From Oceanicella actignis (GTDB lineage: Bacteria; Pseudomonadota; Alphaproteobacteria; Rhodobacterales; Rhodobacteraceae), in NCBI RefSeq assembly GCF_008124525.1, contig NZ_VNHJ01000003.1, positions 124,001-188,000 of the forward strand: 64,000 bases of DNA, in the 5' to 3' direction. A program made the position numbers and the translations under genes. Positions 45,202-53,507 of the stretch are shown here, one piece after another. The notes under the pieces were generated by a model. It was not told where the DNA came from and ran no database searches. It saw nothing but the letters and a program-made list of their open reading frames with translations. The first letter of the stretch is position 1. Each line of letters begins with the position of its first letter.

Positions 45202-45969
45202 ATGGAGAGCACTGCGATGAACGACGGCGACCGCCCCGGCCAGCCCCCTTCGCGCAAGGAGATGGCCCGCGCATGGGCGGTGCACGCCTTCACCGCGTCG
45301 GGAATCGTGCTTGGCTTCCTGGCGCTTCTGGCGATTCTGGAAGGCGACCGCGTGGCGGTCTTCATGTGGCTGGGCCTGGCGCTGTTCGTGGACGGGATCG
45401 ACGGCACGCTGGCCCGGCGCGCGCGCGTGCGCGAGGTGACGCCCCAGTTCGACGGCGCGACGCTGGACAACGTGGTGGACTATTTCACCTACGTCGCGGT
45501 GCCGGCGATGATGATCTACTGGTTCGACCTCGTCCCGCAGGGGTGGGAGACCGCCACCGCCGCCGCGGTCATGCTGGTGTCGCTCTACACCTTCGCCAAT
45601 CAGGGGGTGAAGACCTCGGACTATTACTTCTCGGGCTTTCCGGCGGTGTGGAACATCGTCGTGCTGGCCTTTCACATCATGCAGACCGGACCGTGGACGA
45701 ACCTTGCGGTCATCGCCGCCTGCCTTGTCCTGACCTTCGTGCCGCTCAAATACGTCCACCCGTTCCGCGTGCGCGCCATGCGCCCGGTCACGATTCCCAT
45801 GACGGTGCTGTGGTTCGCCACCACGCTGCGGCTCGTGCTGGTCGATCCGCACGCCGCGCAGGCGCGCGAGGCGCACCCGCTGGTCTTCGCGCTGTGGGTG
45901 GCCAGCTCGCTCTATTTCGTCGCCATCTCGGCCTGGCGCTCGCTTCAGCCCGACCCTTCCGAGGACTGA
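45202..45969 (+). CDS. pcs: Phosphatidylcholine synthase
   Basis: 255 residues with about eight membrane segments. The CDP-alcohol phosphotransferase motif is DGTLARR...FDGATLDNVVDYFTYVAVP; DNVVDYFTYV is typical for Pcs. It joins choline to CDP-diacylglycerol, a direct route to phosphatidylcholine found in bacteria that meet choline-rich environments. The start at 45202 has GGAG upstream; an internal Met five codons on is possible. It interrupts the otherwise common LMW phosphatase-infA order. Confidence 0.9.
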   Translation: MESTAMNDGDRPGQPPSRKEMARAWAVHAFTASGIVLGFLALLAILEGDRVAVFMWLGLALFVDGIDGTLARRARVREVTPQFDGATLDNVVDYFTYVAVPAMMIYWFDLVPQGWETATAAAVMLVSLYTFANQGVKTSDYYFSGFPAVWNIVVLAFHIMQTGPWTNLAVIAACLVLTFVPLKYVHPFRVRAMRPVTIPMTVLWFATTLRLVLVDPHAAQAREAHPLVFALWVASSLYFVAISAWRSLQPDPSED

Positions 45970-45982
45970 ACGCGGCGCCCTC

Positions 45983-46011
45983 TTGCATTCGCGGCGCAAT
46001 CGGGCCATACC
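45983..46011 (+). promoter_or_regulatory. infA promoter
   Basis: TTGCAT (45983-45988), 17 bp, CATACC (46006-46011). Start near 46018, giving a ~69-base leader. Confidence 0.5.
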
Positions 46012-46086
46012 GCCGTCGCCGCCCGGCGCGTTCTCCGGGCGGGCGTTTCGTTCGCGACGACGCGCCGACCAGACGACGGAGCAGGC

Positions 46087-46305
46087 ATGGCCAAGGAAGA
46101 GACCCTCGAATTCCCCGGCGTCGTTGTCGAGCTTCTGCCCAACGCGACTTTCCGGGTGCAGCTCGAGAACGGCCATGAGATCATCGCCCACACGGCGGGC
46201 AAGATGCGCAAGAACCGCATCCGCGTGCTTGCGGGCGACAAGGTGCAGGTCGAGATGACCCCCTACGACCTGACCAAGGGCCGCATCACCTACCGCTTCA
46301 AGTGA
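46087..46305 (+). CDS. infA: Translation initiation factor IF-1
   Basis: 72 residues, the canonical length. S1-type OB fold: [53 protein letters not shown]. Binds the ribosomal A site during initiation. Confidence 0.98.
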   Translation: MAKEETLEFPGVVVELLPNATFRVQLENGHEIIAHTAGKMRKNRIRVLAGDKVQVEMTPYDLTKGRITYRFK

Positions 46306-46309
46306 CGCC

Positions 46310-46924
46310 TTGAGCGCCGAGCGGCCCACGGTCCCGAGGCTGGTGCTCGGCTCGGCCTCGCCGCGCCGGCTCGAGCTGCTTGCGCGCATCGGCGTCGCGC
46401 CCGACGCCGTCATCCCCGCCGAGATCGACGAAACCCCCGCCCGCGCCGAGCTGCCGCGCGCCTATGCGCTGCGCCTGGCGCTTGAAAAGAACGCCGCGCT
46501 GGCCGCGCGCGTCGGGCCGGAGGACGCGCTGCTGACCGCCGACACGGTGGTCGCCGTCGGCCGGCGCATCCTGGGCAAGCCCGAGGACGCGGCCGAGGCC
46601 GAGCGCTTCTTGCGCCTGCTCTCGGGCCGGCGCCACCGGGTCATCACCGCCGTGGCGCTGCGCCGGGGCGCGCGGCTGTGGCGGCGGCGGGTCGAGACCC
46701 AGGTGCGCTTCAAGCGCCTGAGCGAGGACGAGATCGCCGCCTATCTGCGTTCGGGCGAGTGGCGCGGCAAGGCGGGCGGCTACGCCATCCAGGGCGCGGC
46801 GGCGATGTTCGTGCCGGCGATCAACGGCTCCTACACCAACGTCGTCGGCCTGCCGCTGACCGAAACCGCCGGAATGCTGGCCGCCGCCGGCATCGCGCCC
46901 GATCCGGGCCGCGCCGCCGCCTGA
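46310..46924 (+). CDS. maf: Maf-type nucleoside triphosphate pyrophosphatase
   Basis: 204 residues. [15 protein letters not shown], the Maf signature, [27 protein letters not shown] and GGYAIQG identify the family, which hydrolyses non-canonical or UTP/dTTP-like nucleotides. It starts at TTG four bases after infA; no ATG or GTG lies nearby. Confidence 0.93.
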   Translation: MSAERPTVPRLVLGSASPRRLELLARIGVAPDAVIPAEIDETPARAELPRAYALRLALEKNAALAARVGPEDALLTADTVVAVGRRILGKPEDAAEAERFLRLLSGRRHRVITAVALRRGARLWRRRVETQVRFKRLSEDEIAAYLRSGEWRGKAGGYAIQGAAAMFVPAINGSYTNVVGLPLTETAGMLAAAGIAPDPGRAAA

Positions 46925-46930
46925 CGCCGC

Positions 46931-46990
46931 CCTGCCCCGCCAAGCCCCGCCCCGCCAAGCCCTGCCCCGCCAAGCCCCGCCCCGCGCCAG
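46931..46990 (+). repeat. 30-bp direct repeat built of ~15-bp subunits
   Basis: Two tandem 30-base copies (46931-46960, 46961-46990), each made of CCTGCCCCGCCAAG-like and CCCCGCCCCGCCAAG-like halves. Only the end of the second copy diverges. Sits in the maf-RNase gap. Confidence 0.85.
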
Positions 46991-47075
46991 CGGCGCCCAC
47001 GACCAGAACGCCCCCGCGCTCCGCCGCCAGAGCCAGGCGCCGCGCCCGGAGCGCGCCAAGACCGGAGAGACGCCC

Positions 47076-48170
47076 ATGAACGGCCGCGCCATCGTCATTC
47101 TCGACGACCCCGACCTGCCCGCCATGGCGGCGCTGACCGAAGGGGGCCGCCTGATCGACCTCTTGATCGACCCGCCCGAGGACGACCCGACCCCGCGCCC
47201 CGGCGCCATCCACATGGCCCGCGTCACCCGCCTTGCGCCCGCCATGGGCGCGGTCTTCGTCGATCTGGGCGAGGGGCGCGAGGGTTTCCTCAAGGGCGTC
47301 AAGGGGCTGCGCGCGGGCGACTGGCTGGCCGTCCAGATCTCGCGCCACGCCGAGCCGGGCAAGGCCGTGCCCGTCAGCGCCGAGCCGCTGTTCAAGGGCC
47401 GCTACGCCATCGTCACGCCCCACGCGCCGGGGCTGAACGTGGCGCGCAAGATCCGCAACCCCGAAGAGCGCGCCCGCCTGACCCGCATCGCGCAAGAGGC
47501 GCTCGAGCGCGCGGGGCTATCCGCCGGGCTGGTGGTGCGCACCGCCGCCGAGGGCGCCGCCGAGGCCGAGATCGCCGAGGACGTCGAAGAGCTGGCCGCC
47601 CTGGCCCGGCTGGTCGAGGGCGCGCCCGCCGACGCGCCCGCCGAGCTGGTCGCCGCCCCCGACGCCGAGGTTCTGGCCTGGCGCGACTGGGTCGATCCCG
47701 AGCCCGAGCGGGTGCTGCGCGGCGACTCGGGGCTGTTCGACGATCTGGGCCTGCTCGACCAGATCGAGGCCCTGCTCTCGCCCCGCGTCCCCCTGCCCGG
47801 CGGCGCGTGGATGACCATCGAACCGACCGCGGCCATGGTCTGCGTGGACGTCAACACGGGCGCGGACTTCTCGCCCGCCTCGGCGCTCAAGGCCAATCTG
47901 GCCGCGCTCGAGGACCTGCCGCGCCAGCTGCGCCTGCGCGGGCTGGGCGGGCAGATAACGGTCGACGCGGCGCCGTGCTCGAAACGCGACCGGCCCAAGC
48001 TCGAGGCGGCGCTCAAGCGCGCGCTCAAGAGCGATCCGGTCGAGACCACCGTGGCCGGCTGGACGCCGCTGGGCAATCTCGAGCTGCTTCGCAAGCGCGA
48101 GCGCCGCCCCATCGCCGAGCTGCTGCGCGCCCCGCTCGAGCGCACGGCGCGCGGGCGCGGGCGGCGCTGA
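47076..48170 (+). CDS. Ribonuclease E/G family protein, short form
   Basis: 364 residues, shorter than RNase G (489). S1-like N-terminal part (IHMARVTRLAPAMGAVFVDLGEGREGFLKG) and the DNase I-like catalytic core with Asp in CVDVNTGADFS and Asp in GGQITVDAAPCSKRDR. The second metal motif differs from the usual IDFIDM. No C-terminal degradosome scaffold and no zinc-link. Likely RNA processing; activity depends on the second Asp. Position before yacG is typical. Confidence 0.87.
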   Translation: MNGRAIVILDDPDLPAMAALTEGGRLIDLLIDPPEDDPTPRPGAIHMARVTRLAPAMGAVFVDLGEGREGFLKGVKGLRAGDWLAVQISRHAEPGKAVPVSAEPLFKGRYAIVTPHAPGLNVARKIRNPEERARLTRIAQEALERAGLSAGLVVRTAAEGAAEAEIAEDVEELAALARLVEGAPADAPAELVAAPDAEVLAWRDWVDPEPERVLRGDSGLFDDLGLLDQIEALLSPRVPLPGGAWMTIEPTAAMVCVDVNTGADFSPASALKANLAALEDLPRQLRLRGLGGQITVDAAPCSKRDRPKLEAALKRALKSDPVETTVAGWTPLGNLELLRKRERRPIAELLRAPLERTARGRGRR

Positions 48171-48382
48171 ACCGCGCGCCTCGTCCGCGCGGGGGCCGCA
48201 TGCTCGGCGCCGACGACGCGCGCCGCCCGAGCCGGCCCTGCCCCCGCCGATGCGGTCGCCCCCTCCCCCCGCCGATACGGCCGCAAGGCCCGGCGATCAC
48301 GGATGCGGGGCGCCGGGGCCGCCGCCGCGCGAGGACGGACGCCCCGCACCCCCGGGCGGGCGCCGGCGCGCGGCGCCGAGCC

Positions 48383-48411
48383 TTGCCGCGCGGGGCGCGG
48401 ACGCATACATC
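48383..48411 (+). promoter_or_regulatory. Promoter of leaderless yacG
   Basis: TTGCCG (48383-48388), 17 bp, TACATC (48406-48411). Initiation is expected at 48418, the A of the ATG; no Shine-Dalgarno sequence. The same gap has an imperfect direct repeat, CCCCCGCCGAT, at 48241 and 48266. Confidence 0.45.
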
Positions 48412-48417
48412 TTCGCC

Positions 48418-48606
48418 ATGAGCTGTCCGATCTGCCGCGCCCCGACCTCGCCCCGCTACCGCCCCTTCTGTTCGCGCCGCTGCGCGGATGTGGACCTCGG
48501 GCGCTGGCTTTCGGGCGCCTATGCGATCCCGGCGCAGGAAAGCGACGATCCCGACGCGCAGGAGCTGGCGGCGCCCGCCCGTCCCGCGCCCGAGGACGAT
48601 CACTGA
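48418..48606 (+). CDS. yacG: DNA gyrase inhibitor YacG (zinc protein)
   Basis: 62 residues. Zinc ligands CPIC (3-6) and CSRRC (18-22), followed by DLGRWLSGAYAIP, as in YacG, which binds GyrB. Acidic tail. It precedes tRNA-Phe. Confidence 0.93.
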   Translation: MSCPICRAPTSPRYRPFCSRRCADVDLGRWLSGAYAIPAQESDDPDAQELAAPARPAPEDDH

Positions 48607-48648
48607 GCGCGCCCCCGGGGGCCTTGGACGCGGCGCGCAAAATCCCTC

Positions 48649-48677
48649 TGGACAGGCGCCGATTCATCCCCTAAACA
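48649..48677 (+). promoter_or_regulatory. tRNA-Phe promoter
   Basis: TGGACA (48649-48654), 17 bp, TAAACA (48672-48677), followed by a C-rich discriminator; start near 48684, 20 bases before the tRNA. Confidence 0.6.
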
Positions 48678-48703
48678 CCGCCCCACCAGCGGCAAGCCGC
48701 GCC

Positions 48704-48779
48704 GCCCGGGTAGCTCAGTTGGTAGAGCAGCGGATTGAAAATCCGCGTGTCGGTGGTTCGAATCCGCCCCCGGGCACCA
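48704..48779 (+). tRNA. tRNA-Phe (GAA)
   Basis: Acceptor GCCCGGG / CCCGGGC, D-arm GCTCAGTTGGTAGAGC, anticodon stem CGGAT / ATCCG around TGAAA with anticodon GAA, T-arm GGTGGTTCGAATCCGCC, and encoded CCA. No integrase or attachment-site repeat is seen downstream. Confidence 0.97.
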
Positions 48780-48896
48780 CTCATCTTCGCAACATCGCCG
48801 ATGCGCCCGACCTTGCCGCCCCTGCGCGCGCAGCCCCGCTTGCTCTTGGCTCCGTCCGCGCGGCTTCGCCCGAAGCGCTGGCGCGCGGAAGGCGCC

Positions 48897-48926
48897 TTGT
48901 CCCCCGCCGCCCCCGCGCGCTATGAC
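48897..48926 (+). promoter_or_regulatory. purM promoter
   Basis: TTGTCC (48897-48902), 18 bp, TATGAC (48921-48926). Start near 48933, leader ~74 bases with CAGGAGCGAG before the ATG. No hairpin or T-box-like feature is obvious in the leader. Confidence 0.5.
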
Positions 48927-49006
48927 CGCGCCACGCGCCGCGCGGGACGAGCCGCCGCGGCCGGGGCCTTGGCGCAGGACGCCTGCCAGCATCAGGAGCG
49001 AGCCCA

Positions 49007-50089
49007 ATGAGCAAGGACGACGCACACTCCGCCTCCGGCGCCCGCGGCGCGGGGCGTCCGCTGACCTACAAGGAGGCGGGCGTCGACATCGACGCCGGCG
49101 CCGCGCTGGTCGAGCGCATCAAGCCCGCCGCCGCCGCGACGGCGCGGCCGGGAACCATGTCGGGGTTGGGGGGCTTCGGCGCGCTCTTCGACCTCAAGGC
49201 CGCGGGATATCGCGATCCGGTCCTGGTCGCGGCCACGGACGGCGTCGGCACCAAGCTGCGCATCGCCATCGACACCGGCCGCGTCGATGGGGTGGGCCAG
49301 GATCTGGTGGCGATGTGCGTGAACGATCTGGTCTGCCAGGGCGCCGAGCCGCTGTTCTTTCTGGACTATTTCGCCACCGGGCGGCTGTCGGTCGAACACG
49401 GCGCGCGCGTGGTCGAGAGCATCGCGCGGGCCTGCGCCGAGGCCGGCTGCGCGCTGATCGGCGGCGAGACGGCCGAGATGCCCGGCATGTATCCCGACGG
49501 CGATTTCGACCTGGCCGGCTTCGCCGTCGGCGCGGTCGAGCGCGACCAGGTCCTGCCCGCGCCCTGCCTGCCGGGCGACGTGGTGCTGGGGCTCGAATCC
49601 TCGGGCGTGCATTCGAACGGCTATTCGCTGGTGCGCCGCATCGTCGCGCGCGAGGGGCTGAGCTGGGACGCGCCCGCCCCCTTCGACCCCGAGCGCAGCC
49701 TGGGCGAGGCGCTGCTGGCGCCCACCCGCCTTTACGTGCGCCCGGCGCTGGCGGCCATGCGCGCGGGCGGCGTGCGGGCGCTGGCCCACATCACGGGCGG
49801 CGGGCTGATCGAGAACCTGCCGCGCGTGCTGCCGCCCACGCTGGGCGCGGACATCGCGCTGGACGCCTGGCCGCTGCCGCCGGTCTTCCGCTGGCTGATC
49901 GATGCGGCGGCGCTTGATCCGGCCGAGGCGCTCAAGACCTTCAACTGCGGCATCGGCATGACGCTGGTGGTCGCGCCCGACTCCGTCGCCGCGGTCTTGG
50001 CCGCGCTCGAGGCCGAGGGCGCGCGCGCGCACCGCATCGGCGTGATCTCGGAAGAGGCGGGGCTGCGCTGGTCGGGGGCGCTGGCATGA
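49007..50089 (+). CDS. purM: Phosphoribosylformylglycinamidine cyclo-ligase
   Basis: 360 residues. ATP-dependent closure of the imidazole ring in purine synthesis. Signatures: [69 protein letters not shown], and [17 protein letters not shown] four-base overlap couples it to purN. Confidence 0.97.
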   Translation: MSKDDAHSASGARGAGRPLTYKEAGVDIDAGAALVERIKPAAAATARPGTMSGLGGFGALFDLKAAGYRDPVLVAATDGVGTKLRIAIDTGRVDGVGQDLVAMCVNDLVCQGAEPLFFLDYFATGRLSVEHGARVVESIARACAEAGCALIGGETAEMPGMYPDGDFDLAGFAVGAVERDQVLPAPCLPGDVVLGLESSGVHSNGYSLVRRIVAREGLSWDAPAPFDPERSLGEALLAPTRLYVRPALAAMRAGGVRALAHITGGGLIENLPRVLPPTLGADIALDAWPLPPVFRWLIDAAALDPAEALKTFNCGIGMTLVVAPDSVAAVLAALEAEGARAHRIGVISEEAGLRWSGALA

Positions 50090-50709
50090 GCGCGCAGGCC
50101 AGGCGGCGCGTCGCGATCCTGATCTCGGGGACGGGCTCGAACATGGAGGCGCTGCTGGCCTCGATGGACCCGGCGGTCGACCCCGAGCATCCCGCGACGC
50201 CCGTCCTGGTGCTGTCGAACGATCCGCGCGCGGCGGGGCTGGCCAAGGCCGCGGCGCGCGGCGTGCCGGCGCTGGCGGTCGATCACAAGCCCTATCGCGG
50301 CGACCGCGCCGCCTTCGAGGCCGCGCTGCACGCGGCTCTGGAGGAAGCGGGCGCCGAGCTGATCTGCCTTGCCGGCTTCATGCGCATCCTCACCCCCGCC
50401 TTCGTCGCGCGCTGGCAGGGGCGGATGCTGAACATCCACCCCTCGCTGCTGCCGCGACACAAGGGCCTGCGCACGCATGAGCGCGCGCTCGAGGCGGGCG
50501 ACGCCGAGCATGGCTGCACCGTGCACGAGGTGACCGCCGAGCTCGACGACGGCCCCATCCTTGGCCAGGCGCGCACGCCCATCCTGCCCGGCGACACGCC
50601 CGACCTTCTGGCCGCGCGGGTGCGGCGGCTCGAGCATCGGCTCTATCCGCTCGTGCTGCGCCGCTTCGCGGCCGGCGACCGCACGCCGGTGATGCTGCAG
50701 GACGACTGA
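50086..50709 (+). CDS. purN: Phosphoribosylglycinamide formyltransferase
   Basis: 207 residues. Transfers formyl from 10-formyl-THF to [16 protein letters not shown] binds the phosphate; catalytic residues lie in [20 protein letters not shown] (Asn-His) and [10 protein letters not shown] (Asp). Confidence 0.97.
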   Translation: MSAQARRRVAILISGTGSNMEALLASMDPAVDPEHPATPVLVLSNDPRAAGLAKAAARGVPALAVDHKPYRGDRAAFEAALHAALEEAGAELICLAGFMRILTPAFVARWQGRMLNIHPSLLPRHKGLRTHERALEAGDAEHGCTVHEVTAELDDGPILGQARTPILPGDTPDLLAARVRRLEHRLYPLVLRRFAAGDRTPVMLQDD

Positions 50710-50730
50710 GCCCGCCGTCGCGCCGCGAAA

Positions 50731-50760
50731 AAGGGCCGCTCCCTGCCGGGAGCGGCCCTT
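50731..50760 (-). terminator. Rho-independent terminator of ndk
   Basis: A perfect 13-bp stem, AAGGGCCGCTCCC / GGGAGCGGCCCTT, with loop TGCC. Read on the minus strand it is followed by a T-run (plus strand GAAAAA at 50727), so it is a classic terminator for ndk and may also stop purN transcripts. Confidence 0.85.
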
Positions 50761-50805
50761 CGCGGCCCGAAACGGCCTTGGAGTCGGTCTTTATCGGTCT
50801 TTGCG

Positions 50806-51228
50806 TCAGCCCACGATCTCGAGCTGCGAGAAGAAGAAGGCGATCTCGGCCGCGGCGGTCTCGGGAGCGTCCGAGCCATGCACCGAGTTCTCGCCGATCG
50901 ACAGGGCGAACTCCTTGCGGATGGTGCCCTCGGCGGCCTCGGCGGGGTTGGTCGCGCCCATCACCTCGCGGTTGCGCGCGATGGCGTTCTCGCCCTCGAG
51001 CACCTGCACCACGACGGGGGCCGAGGACATGAACTCGCACAGCTCGTCGTAGAAGGGGCGCTCCTTGTGCACCTCGTAGAACTTGCCGGCCTGCTCCTTG
51101 GTCAGCTTGATGCGCTTTTGCGCCACGATGCGCAGGCCGGCGGCCTCGAACTTGGCGTTGATGGCGCCGGTCAGGTTGCGGCGGGTGGCGTCGGGCTTGA
51201 TGATCGAGAGCGTGCGCTCGATGGCCAT
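50806..51228 (-). CDS. ndk: Nucleoside diphosphate kinase
   Basis: 140 residues, standard length. Phospho-His117 in [25 protein letters not shown] and [12 protein letters not shown] are conserved. Transfers gamma-phosphate between nucleotides. AAAGGAAG lies before the ATG. Confidence 0.98.
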   Translation of the reverse strand: MAIERTLSIIKPDATRRNLTGAINAKFEAAGLRIVAQKRIKLTKEQAGKFYEVHKERPFYDELCEFMSSAPVVVQVLEGENAIARNREVMGATNPAEAAEGTIRKEFALSIGENSVHGSDAPETAAAEIAFFFSQLEIVG

Positions 51229-51516
51229 GTGGTCTTCCTTTCGGCGGGTGTTGAGCGCGCCTTGGCGCGCGGACGTCGATGCGCGGGCGGCGAGGGGCCG
51301 ACCGGCAAGCTCCGCGCGCCCGATAGCATGTCGGCGCGGCGCATGGAAGGGCGCGCGGCGCGCCGGGGAAACGGCGCGCGCGGGGCCGCCATCGGCGGCG
51401 GCGGGGGCGTCGGCATGGCCGTCGCGCATCGCGGCGATGCCGCGCCGCCTTCCGCGAAGGCGGGGGCGCGTCGCGCCCTGCACGGCCACGTCCGGCCCCG
51501 GGCGCCCGACGCAAGC

Positions 51517-51543
51517 GGCGCAAGGGGCGCAAGGGGCGCAAGG
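51517..51543. repeat. 9-bp tandem repeat, three exact units
   Basis: GGCGCAAGG repeated at 51517, 51526 and 51535, with a partial fourth copy. Confidence 0.85.
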
Positions 51544-51855
51544 GGCGCGTCATGCGTTCGGGCGCGCGCCGCAAGGGCGACAACCCCGCATCCGCGCCGG
51601 CGGGGGCGCCCCTGGCGGCGCCGCCGCCTCCGGCCGTCCGACTCCCGCGCCCGCCCCGCGACCGCCAAGGCGCTCAACCCGCCATCCACGCCGTCGGGGG
51701 CGTCGCCTCGCCCGGCGGGAGCGCGCGCGCAGCATGTCCGACGCCCCGCCGCCCGGGCGCGCGCGCCGCGGCGGATCGCGAAGGCGCGGGCCCCGCGCAG
51801 AGGCGCCCATCCGCCCGTGGGGGCGGACGATCGCGCCCGGGACCGGCCGCCGCGC

Positions 51856-51885
51856 TTGACCCGCGCGCCGCCGGGCGGCTAGGAC
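51856..51885 (+). promoter_or_regulatory. Acyltransferase promoter
   Basis: TTGACC (51856-51861), 18 bp, TAGGAC (51880-51885); start near 51892, 24 bases before the ATG, with CCGGAG as ribosome site. Confidence 0.55.
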
Positions 51886-51915
51886 CAAGCCGAAGCCCCA
51901 GCAGCCGGAGCCGCC

Positions 51916-52989
51916 ATGCCCGCCCTCGCGCCGCCGACCCGCCAAGCCACGCAGGGCGCGCGCTGGCCTGGCGTGGACGCGCTGCGCGCGCTGGGCATCG
52001 CGATGGTGGTCGTCTATCACTATTTCGACCGCTGGGACTGGACCTATCTGGGCTTCTCGGCGCCGCGGGGGTTCTCGTTCCCCGGATGGCTGGGGGTGGA
52101 CCTGTTCTTCGTCGTCTCGGCCTTCTGCATCGCCTCGACGCTGGCGCGCGCGCGCACGGCGGCGCGCTTCGTGGCGCTGCGGCTGGCGCGGCTGTGGCCG
52201 GCCTATGCGGCCGCGGTCGCGCTGACCTCGGCGGTCTGCTGGGCCTTCCCGCTGCCCGGGCGCACGCCCGAGCTCTGGCAGGCGCTGGCGAACATGCTCT
52301 GGCTCAACGCGCTGTCGCCGCTGGTTCCGCATGTGGACGGGGCCTATTGGAGCCTGATCGTCGAGCTGCAGTTCTACGTTCTTCTCGCGCTGGCGCATTT
52401 CCGGCTGGGCGCGCGCGGCGGGCTGATCTTCTGGTGCCTGTTCACGCTGGCCGGCGCCGGGGCCGAGGCGCTGTCCGAGCCGCTGGCGCGGCGGGCGCTG
52501 ATCTTTCCCTACTCGGCCATGTTCCTGTTCGGGCTGATCCTCTGGCGCTGGGACGAGACGGGGCCGCGCCTGCGCCTCGCGGCGCTGGCGATCGCGCTGG
52601 GCGGCGCGATGATCTCGAGCCGCTATGCGGGCGTCGAGGCCCCGCTTGCGGCGCTGATGGCGCTGGCCGCGGCGACGATGCGGCGCGGGCGCCGGCTTGG
52701 CGCCGCGCCGCTGACGCTGATCGGGCTGACCAGCTACACCTGGTATCTGACGCACCAGAACATCGGCCTCGTCATCATCCGCGAGCTGAACGCCGCCGGC
52801 CTCGAACGGATTTCGGTTCCCGCCGCCGCGGCGGGCACCTTCGCGCTGGCGCTGGCGTTGTCGCGCCTGATCGAGCTGCGCTGGCGCGCGCCGCTGGCGA
52901 ATGCGCTCGAGGGCGCGCTGGCGCGCCTGCCCTTCTTCAGCGATCCCGCGCCCGCCGAGGCGCGAGCCAGACACGGAGCACGCCCATGA
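51916..52989 (+). CDS. Acyltransferase 3 family membrane protein
   Basis: 357 residues, about ten membrane segments. N-terminal GVDALRALGIAMVVVYHY (the family His), then GVDLFFVVSAFCI and YWSLIVELQFYVLLAL are typical of OafA/NodX-like O-acyltransferases, which add acetyl or succinyl groups to surface glycans. ITSYTWYLTHQNIG-like C-terminal motif LTSYTWYLTHQNIG is present. Acceptor unknown. Overlaps the lipoprotein gene by four bases. Confidence 0.9.
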   Translation: MPALAPPTRQATQGARWPGVDALRALGIAMVVVYHYFDRWDWTYLGFSAPRGFSFPGWLGVDLFFVVSAFCIASTLARARTAARFVALRLARLWPAYAAAVALTSAVCWAFPLPGRTPELWQALANMLWLNALSPLVPHVDGAYWSLIVELQFYVLLALAHFRLGARGGLIFWCLFTLAGAGAEALSEPLARRALIFPYSAMFLFGLILWRWDETGPRLRLAALAIALGGAMISSRYAGVEAPLAALMALAAATMRRGRRLGAAPLTLIGLTSYTWYLTHQNIGLVIIRELNAAGLERISVPAAAAGTFALALALSRLIELRWRAPLANALEGALARLPFFSDPAPAEARARHGARP

Positions 52990-53462
52990 CCATGCCTCCC
53001 GCCCGCCGCGCCGCGGCCCTTGCGCTGGCGGCGCTGACCGCGGCCGCCGCCTGCGGCGCCCCGCCGCCGCCGCCCGTGCACATGGTGCGCGTCACGCCCC
53101 AGACCACCCATCTGATGCTGGGCGAGTGGCGCGGCCCCTTCGTTCCGGTCGATCCGGGCGGGCGCGGGGGCGAAGCGGTGCTGCGCGTGACCGAGGCCGA
53201 GGGCACGCTCATGCGCGGCACGATCGAATGGTTCCGCGACGGCCAGCTGTGGGACAGCCGCCCCGTCACCGCCGCCCTGGCCCAGGGCGGCGCCGGGCAT
53301 TACAACTTTCTCAGCTCGCACGCGATGATGCACGCCCAGGGCCCCGAGACCTTCATCGAGGTCACCACCTATCTCAAGGACGGGCGCCGCTACCGGCACC
53401 ATCTGTCGCGCACGGACATCGCGCTCGAGCGCGCGGGCGAGATGGGGGCGCATGGCGGCTGA
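52986..53462 (+). CDS. Lipoprotein coupled to the acyltransferase
   Basis: 158 residues. Signal peptide ends in the lipobox AAAACG (Cys24). The mature part starts with a Pro run, then LMLGEWRGPFVPVD, MRGTIEWFRDGQLWDSRPV and FIEVTTYLKDGRRYRHHLSRTD, alternating polar-hydrophobic strands that suggest a small beta-barrel. No family recognised. The ATGA overlap suggests coupled translation with the acyltransferase and perhaps a shared role at the cell surface. Confidence 0.75.
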   Translation: MTMPPARRAAALALAALTAAAACGAPPPPPVHMVRVTPQTTHLMLGEWRGPFVPVDPGGRGGEAVLRVTEAEGTLMRGTIEWFRDGQLWDSRPVTAALAQGGAGHYNFLSSHAMMHAQGPETFIEVTTYLKDGRRYRHHLSRTDIALERAGEMGAHGG

Positions 53463-53507
53463 GCGGCGGCGCTTTCCGAATCCCGGCGGGCAGGCTAAAT
53501 CCGCGCC

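Larger units (their letters stand above)
51229..51915. other. 687-base gap between ndk and an acyltransferase
   Basis: Divergent intergenic region. It holds the acyltransferase promoter at 51856-51885 and three exact copies of the 9-mer GGCGCAAGG at 51517-51543. Open frames here have no recognisable domains; I see no supported gene. Confidence 0.5.

Noticed and set aside
48704-48779. tRNA-Phe as an attachment site for an integrated element
   Set aside because: No integrase, no repeated tRNA 3' end and no compositional shift downstream; purine genes follow directly.
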